From NCBI RefSeq assembly GCF_000204055.1, contig NW_006768780.1:1193632-1257631 (forward strand): DNA of 64,000 nucleotides, given 5' to 3'. The stretch's first letter is position 1. Each line of letters begins with the position of its first letter. The notes beneath the pieces were generated by a model that searched no databases, was not told the origin of the DNA, and saw only the letters and a program-made list of their open reading frames with translations. Positions 56,362-64,000 of the stretch are shown piece by piece. The position numbers were made by a program, and so were the translations under genes. The DNA comes from Melampsora larici-populina 98AG31 (Eukaryota; Basidiomycota; Pucciniomycetes; Pucciniales; Melampsoraceae).

Positions 56362-56882
56362 GATTAAATTTGCGAAACGATGTTGGAAGTGAAGTTGTTT
56401 TAGCAGATGTGAGATGGTAGTGACCAATCGATGTGAAACAAGATATTTGTGATGAAAAATGCAGAGGTTGAATCTGGTAGAAATTGAAGAAATAATATAT
56501 CAACAGTCAAGCGATGATATCTGAACAAGGAAATGAACCCAGATTGGTCGAAATGAAACTTACGAGGGATGAATGTTGGGGTTTTTATAGGCCTTGCAAG
56601 CCTGCTTAGCTTGCGCCATTGGATGCAAATCCTGAGTAGACTTTCATACAATCCAAACCGCGCAGACCTGTCACTGAGTCCTCATCATTAGACCCTTTGA
56701 ATGTGTTGATCTGGGCCCTAGCTACGATGGCTGAGTTTTTGTTCGTACCTTGAGACAGTGCCGCCAAATTTGAACACCTGTTGTATTGATTGGGAGGTTG
56801 GCAATCGGCCTTCGACAAAGGATTGTATGAAAGTAGCCGAGAATAGTGGCAGATGGCGAAATAGTGTCTTTAAGTGGGAGAT

Positions 56883-57080
56883 CAACGTGGGTGAAAAGGA
56901 TGGAAAGGGTATGTAGGTGACGTCGAATGTAGATGGCTGACGAATTGTAAAGTGAGGTGACGTTACAGAAAGCCATCTGACGTTGTCAGATATAGCAGGT
57001 GACCCCGCGGGAACCCGAGGATCCGGCCCGTAGGGTCACGGTGACGCTGTATTTGAAACGTCACCTGTTTGCCCGGGGTG
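56883..57080 (-). repeat. Right CACTA inverted repeat, 198 bp, uninterrupted
   Basis: Reads CACCCCGGGC inward from 57080 and retains the pre-insertion joins CTATATCTGACAACG and CACCTACATACCCTT, which are split by insertions in the left arm. Confidence 0.93.
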
Positions 57081-57083
57081 AGT

Positions 57084-57155
57084 GGTATAGGCTAGTGGCT
57101 AAGAAAGGATGTGCCTGGGTTCGATTCCCAGGCTTGGAGCATTTGATCTGAAAGG
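57084..57155 (+). other. Right part of a tRNA-like (SINE-type) sequence split by the CACTA element
   Basis: Joining the left flank (TAGTCTAGT at 45721-45729) to the right flank (GGTATAGGCTAGTGG) after removing one AGT copy yields an A-box-like TAGTCTAGTGG. It lies 45 bases before a B-box GTTCGATTCCC flanked by a CCTGG/CCAGG stem at about 57113-57132. The spacing equals that of a tRNA. The acceptor arms do not pair, so a tRNA-derived SINE or tRNA pseudogene is more likely than a functional tRNA. Confidence 0.5.
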
Positions 57156-57687
57156 AAAACTGGAGCCCTAGGGCTTGTCTCAGACCACATCAGTATTAAA
57201 TGCCCCAGAGTATCATAGATAGCCTTTATACAACTTGAAGTATGCTCCATTCTTTTGACTATCTTGCGTATAATCACTTACAGATCCATGGTTCTTGCGC
57301 TTTGAATTCTCTAATTTTTTCAATGGACGTATATGAAAATACTTGAGATTTATCTTGGTTCAGATGCAATTTGGGACAGATTTATTCAACATTCATTGCA
57401 CTTGTCATTTTAGTCAAAGAAGATAAAAAAATAGGTCTAACATAGAACTAAAAACCAATCTTAGGGTTTAAAAGAAAAAGACAATTTGAAATATGAGACT
57501 CAAAAGTTAAAAAGTAGTTGTAACATACAACTCAAGACCTCAGGCTTTGAAAGAGAAAGATACTTGAAAGATAAGACCAAAAATTTAATCAGTAGTTGTA
57601 ACGTACAACTCAAAAAGGGCTGAAAGATAATAAGAAGATTAAGAGAAACAGATATAATTGGAAGTAATTATTTTGGGGAGAGGGTGG
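57156..57687. other. Non-coding flank
   Basis: AT-rich. It contains two related stretches (AGTAGTTGTAACATACAACTC at about 57513 and AGTAGTTGTAACGTACAACTC at about 57591), each holding a short inverted repeat. No exon. Confidence 0.45.
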
Positions 57688-60224
57688 CTATTGTATGATA
57701 GCACCGCCTTGAAGAGGTCTTTTTTTAAGATTGCGATTGTATGGTAGGACTGCTTTGAATATATCAGCAGCTTGGGCAAAAGGGATACCAATGCTGTTCA
57801 GATTAGATAAACTATATGTATCACGGTCCAGCAATCGACCAAAGTCATCAATACCTTGATCTTTTAAAACCTCCCGAGCCTTAGTGAAGTTAGGTGTTAC
57901 CCCGGCCCAGTCCAAAAAGTGTTCAAAAGGTGGATAGGGTCTAGGTGCAGGTGATTCATCACGTGGGGGTGGAGCCGTAGTAGGTGGAAATGCTGGTGTT
58001 GCTGGAATTGCCTGTGGGATGTGTGGCAAGTGCTGATCTCCAAAATAATTGTAATTGTTGATGGTTTGGGGAATCTGAGCAGAATGGGTTTGGAAAGAGC
58101 CATTTGGCTCTGGTCGATCACTGGTAGACTCTTGGGGATCAAAATTTTGGAACCCTTGTCAGAGCTTGGCTTTTGCTTTTGCAAAATCTCGAACTGGAAC
58201 GTATTCCCATCCAGCACGATGCATAGGAGGGTTGATTTCATCAACCCCATCTTCTCCTTGATCCTGAGGAATGAAGATGGCTGTGTTAGTAAAAGGGACA
58301 GCTAGAAATATTTAGAAAGTGTTGCTTACCCAGTCGCGGGCCCACATGCGTACTCTGTCAGTATTCAAGACCAAAACTTCCTCAAGATTTGTTGGATTAG
58401 GTGCTGCTCCAACGTTTTCACCGGATCGGAATATATTTTCAAATTTTGACATTAGGAGGTTGTATTTCTGAGTGACTGGATCAACATCTGCAGCCTAGGA
58501 AGGATATTGAGGCAATCAGTTCCTGTGATGTAACACAGAAATATGAAGAGACAAATGCAATACTTACAGTACGTTCCTCTGGCTCATCTTTTCCTTCGGA
58601 TTGATCTGAATCTTGTTCAGGCTCCTGCACATGCCGGTTAAATACTTTGTACAAGTGGCAATTAGAATCCTCATCATCCTTAGGGTTATTTGGATGAACC
58701 ATCCTGAGACCCATCTTTACATCAGAAGGCATGGCTAGAGCAGCGTCCACAAATTCCTTGAAGGTAGCCTTATCCTTAATCACAGCCTTATCATTTTTTT
58801 TGTGCTCAGCAGAGCCATTTATCCACCCTTCGATCGTCAGCGTCCGATCTCTATATGCAGCTTTTAAAGCAGGTAATACTCCTTTCTCTGCTTCATCACA
58901 ATATTCGAAAACTTGGTTGCGAAACGTCAACCAGTCGTGACCGTGCAAATTCATTGATTGCTTGACTGCATATCGTGGTTTTTTGTCGATCCATTTAGGC
59001 TGTAATGACTTCGGGATTTTGCTACCACCTCCTTTTCCCTGCTTTCCCGTATTCTTCCCTTTGGCTTCAGGTGGCTTACCCGGTGGAAATTTGAGTACCC
59101 AGATGTTGAATGTTATGATCAGCTTTCGGCAGGGGTTAGGAATTAAATTGGCCGTTTCTGGATGGATCGGAGGTTCGTTTGGGTGAGCACTAGCTTGGTC
59201 ACTGAGTTGATCCATTTCCAACTCATCCTTGCTGTTGAAGTCTTCCTCGTCCTCTTTGACTAAGCATAAACACAGAGAAGAGAATGGAATTAGTATAATA
59301 AGTACAATCAGGTGATATATGATCAAACTTGATGAACATACACAGGTCATCCTCATCTGGGAGACTTCCATCACTAATTCGATCACTATCCACCTCTATT
59401 TCAGTTGAGACTCCAAGATCCATCATTGCACCACTGTTGGAAGGTTGTCTAGAAGGTAAGATTGGATTTGGAATGGCAGAATGTTGACTAGAATTGGTAG
59501 AATATTGACTCGATTTTAAAGGCAAGACTTCATTGGAAAAGTTTGAATTGTGTCTAGATCGTAAAGGCGAGACTGAATTGGAAGAAAAGGCTGGATTGGA
59601 AAAGCCAGAAGGTTCTTGAGGATGTAAAGGTGAGACCGAATCAAAGATGATATTCGAGTTTGTACAATCAGTGGGAAACATATTGAATGTGTTTCCTAAA
59701 TGATCTTCTTGAGTTTCCAACGATTGCTGATATTCAGAGTATGCAAGATACTGATCAGGATACACAAATTGATTCGAGTTGTTGGCAGGAATGGAGTTGC
59801 TGTTGGATGATGGAAGGGAGAATTCTTGATCAAGATTGAGATCGAGTTGTCCTGGTGGATATAAAGCTGATACTGGAGAGTTGTGCTGCTGGCTGACAGG
59901 GCTTTGGTGGTACGGATATGGTATGGCCTGAGGGGTCATCGGGTTTCTGGAAATGGGCCAAATCAAAGTCAGAATGCAACTCTAGTCCAGGATCAACTGA
60001 TGCCAATGCTCACTGGTTTGCCATCGTCATTGCAGCAGAACGCGTATGGTAAGGATACGTAGGGATGCTGTTGGGTTGAGAAATCCCATAATGTTGATTG
60101 ATCATGGTTCCGTGACCAAAACTTTCCGGATTGCTATCAAGTAGAAAGGCACTTAGAAAGCATGAAGAACATGTGGCGGATGGATTACTCACGGTGGGGT
60201 ATTGTGAGCGCGCCGGTTGGACAT
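57688..60224 (-). pseudogene. Decayed member of an unrecognised family with C-terminal SAM-like segment (copy 2)
   Basis: Exon 1 starts MSNRRAHNTPP at 60224 and splices to NPESFGHGTMINQHYG. Long Ser/Gln/Pro/Asn-rich exons (59385-59950) and an acidic segment lead to the central domain (PRYAVKQSMNLHGHDWLTFR, TFKEFVDAALAMPSDVKMGL). EVLVLNTDRVRMWARDW ends an exon at a GTAAGC donor. The next exon encodes GWEYVPVRDFAKAKAKL, then an in-frame TGA (58159-58161), yet coding-like sequence continues at once (QGFQNFDPQEST) to PAPRPYPPFEHFLDWAGVT and a helical tail ending at 57688. The same order of segments and the same exon end occur in copy 1 at 41336-43524. Function unknown. Confidence 0.7.
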
Positions 60225-61476
60225 TGTTGTCTTCAGGCGGGATGCAAAGTCTAGTCAGAGGGTTAGAAGTGCTTCAGAATGAAGCTCAAAATGCTTTCGT
60301 GCCCTATCGGTGCTGGGGGGTCCATTGTGATGCCGAGCTTTGGTTTCAACCATACCAAAAGTTGAGGAAGCTTGTGAATTTCAGATACAAAGGCAGCAAT
60401 ATTTGTGATCTTTCAGGATCTTTCACAAACTTTGCACCCTTGAAAAAGTCGAGTACAGCCTACTACAGCTCTTATGTAGAATCTACGTTGGTAATTCTTA
60501 GTGCAACTTAAAAAAAAATAAAAAAAAATAAACGGGCGACGGCATTTTTTATGCAAACAGCTGTATGAGAGCATGGGAGTCCGTCATAGGTGAAAAATAT
60601 CTTACCAGTAAGCATAGCTTTTTCAAGATGTGTCTCAGAGGACCAAAGTGAATGGAAAGTTGTCATATGAATCTTCGAACAGTATGGGATTGATCGTTAC
60701 CGTCCAGTACAACATCTTGCTCAAGGACTGTGCGTTTTCGTGAAAAGTAGACACGCCTCACGGTTCGTTGATTGTGAAAAGAACGACCTGCGGGGTTGGC
60801 TTATCTGTCTTCCAATCAAAACGCATGCTCATGCGATGTTGTGTTTGAATTTTCTTAACCAATTCCTCAGCACAATTGAGGTTGTACATACTTGTGTATG
60901 TGCACAAGTCCCAACAGAAATGCCCTCAAATGCCTCTTGGTTCATTCAATTGAAAAGTACCTTGTGGATTTGATACTACACTCTCTTTGAATGGAATGAA
61001 GGAGATCATCAATATTTTCAAAAGATCCTACACCGGAATTCTATCGCGGTATCTACGTTTTTCGAATTTCTTGCTCAGCTGGTTCCAACAAGTTGAGTAT
61101 CTGCTCTCTCTACTTCGGTTGAGTAAGGTCATGTTTTCTGTTTGTTTGCGCCAAGAAATCATAAAGGGATACGGGAGGTCCTCTATTGCCAGACTATGGG
61201 TTGTCCTTGGTCAGGTTGTTTTTTATTTGGTTGTGGAAGTGTGTGGACTCTGGAGGTGTGTGGAACGCAAGGAAAAAAACGGTCCCGAAAACACATTTGA
61301 AAAAAACCGGTTGTTTGTTTACATACATACAGCCCCGGCGGGTGGCTTGTTTGTTGTTTATTTACAAAGTCAGCGCGTGTTTTGTTTGGATTGGTCACGT
61401 GATTTTTGGCGGCGCCCTTGGCCCCCGATCCTGTCTCTTCTCAATTTCTCAATAAACCCCATCAGACTACAACATC
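60225..61476. other. Intergenic, no certain gene
   Basis: Plus-strand open frames (60131-60511, 60740-60973, 60987-61508) have some Cys/Trp-rich stretches but no recognised domain and poor splice context. The last 100 bases are the presumptive promoter of the membrane-protein gene. A-rich repeats (AAAAAAAATAAAAAAAAATAAA) lie at about 60509. Confidence 0.35.
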
Positions 61477-62979
61477 ATGGAACTTCACTACTCTCAACGA
61501 TACCTTAGTCGTCGGCAAGCTATTCCACCTCAGAATTCGGTAAAGGCAGCATGGGTTATCCGCGAGCGGGTACTGGGATTGTATCCCACGATGCCCAACG
61601 ATTTGATTGCGCAAGTTTTTTTACGATCAAAATCTTATCTGAACAATCCCAGCGACTAATTCTATGATACATTAAATCATGATCCATCCACAGTGCTATG
61701 CTCTTCTCGATAGTTTTCTTAGGACTCTTGGCCGGTTGTTTTGTCGTATGGCGGCATCGTCCATATCGATCACTCTCAATTTACATTCTCGCAACTGGAT
61801 GTTTCACTACCTTTCTCGGCTTTGCTGTTCGAGCTGGAATTTCTACAAATCCGGATCCATCTCGAGTCAGCTTCATGGTCGAGTGCATGCTTTTCGTCAT
61901 CGGACAATTATGCTTCGTAAGCTTTTACCCAGTGTTCACAAGCTTTCGCTACTGGCCGAAGAACTTGCAACTCAATTGCGAATTTCGTTGTTAGTTAGAT
62001 GTCTGGGTCATGCGCACTCGTGATGAACTGGTAGATGGCGTTTCAGAGGTGAGTTCAATGCTTGTTCCCTTGGACTGGGTATAAAGTAGCTGACCTTCTG
62101 TCTCAACCTATCTAGCATGAAGGAGTCGATCTACAAGCCCACGAATCACCTCGAACATGGCTTCTGGCTGCTAAACACGACTGGGATACGAGACTTGCTC
62201 TTGCTTCAAGACTCTTGATTATTCCGCTTTGCTTATTACTTTACCTCGTTGGTTACGCCATTTTACCGGGCCCTCAAGATGTAAGATTCAATAGCCAAGA
62301 AAGTCTCAAAGTCCGAGGTGCGTGCTTGATTTTTTTCTCTTGCTCGATTTCGGTTAGCTAATGAACATTCTGCATTAGGTGGTGCTAGTTTTTTACCACT
62401 GTCCATTCTGGCCATCATGGATATTGTCCTGGTGATGAAAGCATGTCTCTATAGTCCAGCATGGCTTCCTACACTCCTTCTCTTTGTTGCTTCCATCATG
62501 CTTTGGATACCAGCTCTATGTTAGTCGCATATCAGTTATCTTCCTTGGCCCATATATTTTTACTGACGCCTTTCTTCTCGGGTCTTAGATGCATTTTGCT
62601 TAGTCAGCATTGTAAGCACGCCTTTATTTGACAATTGATCAGGAGGCTGAAAAGATATTCATAATGTAGACACCCGATACCTCAAATTTGATCCGATCGA
62701 AAACCCTGTTTCACGCAGGGTTTGGTTTTACACAAGCAGTTTGTATCATGATCCTGCTGTTCCTAACAAGACGTCCTGCTTTATGGGCATATCGAGAGCC
62801 TCCTGAAGGGACAACACCTGATCAACCACCTCTACCAAAGTATGTCACTTCTGTACTCGTGCAGAGAGTTTTTATTGGAGTGCTTACAAACTCATTTCGA
62901 AAACAGATATGCATATGTTCCAGCCCGCTGGACTCGAGGTGGAACCGAACGTATGGTGGAGACTGCCGAGGCAGGATGA
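61477..62979 (+). CDS. Seven-span fungal membrane protein (RTA1- or DUF3112-like architecture)
   Basis: Eight exons join in phase to 339 residues: 61477-61610, 61694-61916, 61995-62048, 62116-62317, 62379-62519, 62589-62611, 62670-62839 and 62907-62979. Exon 6 is a 23-nt microexon, and intron 1 has a GC donor (GCAAGT). Membrane segments: AMLFSIVFLGLLAGCFVVW, LSIYILATGCFTTFLGFAV, ECMLFVIGQLCF, LIIPLCLLLYLVGYAIL, LPLSILAIMDIVLV, WLPTLLLFVASIMLWIPAL and HAGFGFTQAVCIMILLFL. A soluble loop of about 45 residues lies between segments 3 and 4 (RTRDELVDGVSEHEG). The cytosolic tail is Pro-rich and ends AYVPARWTRGGTE. Seven segments and the short N-terminus resemble RTA1-type lipid-translocating or DUF3112 proteins, but no signature fixes the family. 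Confidence 0.72.
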
Positions 62980-64000
62980 TTTAACATATAGAAAAACAAA
63001 AAATGTCTGATTTGACAATGTAGAATATATCTCTTTGCTTATAGTGCTCGTCTTATTGTAAGAGTGGGTAGGTGCCTGGCAATGATTTTTCGTCTTAGAT
63101 TTTACCTTGCTTTTTGTTTCTTGTTAGTCTTATTTGACAATTCTTGGATGATTTATAAGTATTAGTCGATTGTGATTGCTAGATTGTATTTTCTTTTGTG
63201 GAACATGTTGATTAAGTCCCGGTTTGGGTTTTGTTATAATATCAATACAAGATATCGCTCGATTGCACTTCAAGATTATTATGAAAGCGTCTTCTGATCT
63301 CAACGGCTGCCAATCTTCAAAAGAGGATACTTCGAAGCTTAGCCTGAGAAAATTACTGGCCAAAGTATCAATCACAAGAGCTTCCAAATGTGTGTCGATC
63401 TGGCTGACGCATAGTATGACAGAAGAGGTTGTGATATGAGCCCTGTTGTTCAACCTGATGCTCCTTGTCTGCTTGGCGTGCAGAAAATTAACAAGAATAC
63501 AAAAGCTCATTTCATGGAAAGTTTTCCTAGGCAATTGGTCTGAATGGCTTCATGGAGCTTTAGGTTTGTTTGATGAAATTTTGAAAGGTCGATGTCCCCC
63601 TTTTGTTTTGGTAGCACTAGCATGAATTCTCATGTACCTTGGTACAGCTGTGGATACTCACAGTCTTGATTTCTTGCAGTGTGGACCTAGACGCAAGGTG
63701 GCAACTGTGCAGTGTGATGTCATGTTACAATGCGGTTACAAGGACTTTCTTTCCAGCAAAAGAATCTGAAAATATATATATCATGTTGCAGAGGTCACAA
63801 ATTTATGTATCTTGAGTTCAAATTTCTTAATGAACACAGTTTTTATGACTATAGTCAGAAGAATTCATGCAGGGAACCGTGTTTCAAACCGCGCACAAGA
63901 AATGAAAGTGACTTTGGGGATCAAATGACAAAATCAAGGAAGAAAAAAGTGTAAAAAATGATAGCTTTGAGGTTTTTGTAGGAATAGACGACAAATATCA
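62980..64000. other. 3' flank, no gene seen
   Basis: Open frames on both strands (63130-63534 minus, 63224-63439 plus) overlap each other and lack domains or splice logic. A downstream gene may begin beyond the window. Confidence 0.4.

Larger units (their letters stand above)
45730..57080. mobile_element. CACTA/EnSpm-like transposon, 11.35 kb, with two nested insertions
   Basis: Both ends read CACCCCGGGCAAACAGGTGA inward. AGT is duplicated outside (45727-45729, 57081-57083), the 3-bp target duplication of CACTA elements. The inverted repeat is 198 bp with only a few mismatches once two insertions are removed from the left arm (45824-49443 and 49521-50047, duplicated bases included). Cargo: a TNP2-type transposase (+, 50101-53026), an F-box-like gene (+, 53472-53925) and an acidic accessory gene (-, 54311-56361). 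Without the insertions the element is about 7.2 kb. Such long inverted repeats are unusual for CACTA elements, which commonly have 10-30 bp. Confidence 0.9.

Noticed and set aside
60131..61508. Series of plus-strand frames considered as one upstream gene
   Set aside because: No consistent phase or splice sites link them and no domain is recognisable.
1..64000. CRISPR arrays, prokaryotic operons, ribosome binding sites, riboswitches
   Set aside because: The sequence is eukaryotic with spliceosomal introns. The regular repeats found are minisatellites or transposon repeats, not spacer arrays.

Overview
The window is fungal nuclear DNA, most likely from a rust fungus (Pucciniales, Basidiomycota). 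Genes are cut by many short GT-AG introns of about 65-85 nt, often with a CTAAC-like branch site. The conserved genes are fungal (ADA3, SFM1, EFR3, secreted subtilase). They sit as small islands in AT-rich DNA beside Tc1/mariner, hAT, CACTA/TNP2, Mutator-like and tyrosine-recombinase retrotransposon sequence, together with small secreted-protein genes. The species cannot be fixed from sequence alone.

Layout. 1-23 kb is the gene island: a 162-bp foldback element, ADA3/NGG1 (-), a multi-exon secreted subtilisin-like protease (-), the SPOUT methyltransferase SFM1 (-), a 2-oxoglutarate/Fe(II) dioxygenase (-), a 607-bp Mutator-like MITE with a 9-bp target duplication, EFR3 (+), and two small secreted-protein genes (-). 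23.7-29.6 kb is one complete Ngaro/DIRS-type retrotransposon (gag, RT-RNase H, tyrosine recombinase) with perfect split direct repeats. 30-31.2 kb holds an intron-bearing Tc1/mariner transposase. 31.7-35.9 kb is a second, different tyrosine-recombinase retroelement with 266-bp direct repeats around a hairpin-rich segment. 36-41 kb is mostly gene-poor and contains relics. 41.3-43.5 kb and 57.7-60.2 kb hold two paralogous, decayed genes of an unrecognised family that share a C-terminal SAM-like segment. 44.2-45.3 kb is a second Tc1/mariner transposase.

45.73-57.08 kb is the most striking structure: an 11.35-kb CACTA-like element with 198-bp terminal inverted repeats and an AGT target duplication, landed in a tRNA-like sequence. 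It carries a TNP2 transposase with one nonsense codon, an F-box-like gene and an acidic accessory gene. Its left end was later hit by a 3.6-kb hAT element with an apparently intact transposase (8-bp duplication TATATCTG) and by a 525-bp TA-flanked MITE. The uninterrupted right inverted repeat preserves the pre-insertion sequence and proves both events. 61.5-63.0 kb carries a seven-span membrane protein gene (+).

The protein-coding genes show no operon-like linkage; each is an independent eukaryotic transcription unit. Exon models were worked out by hand from splice motifs, reading phase and family conservation.
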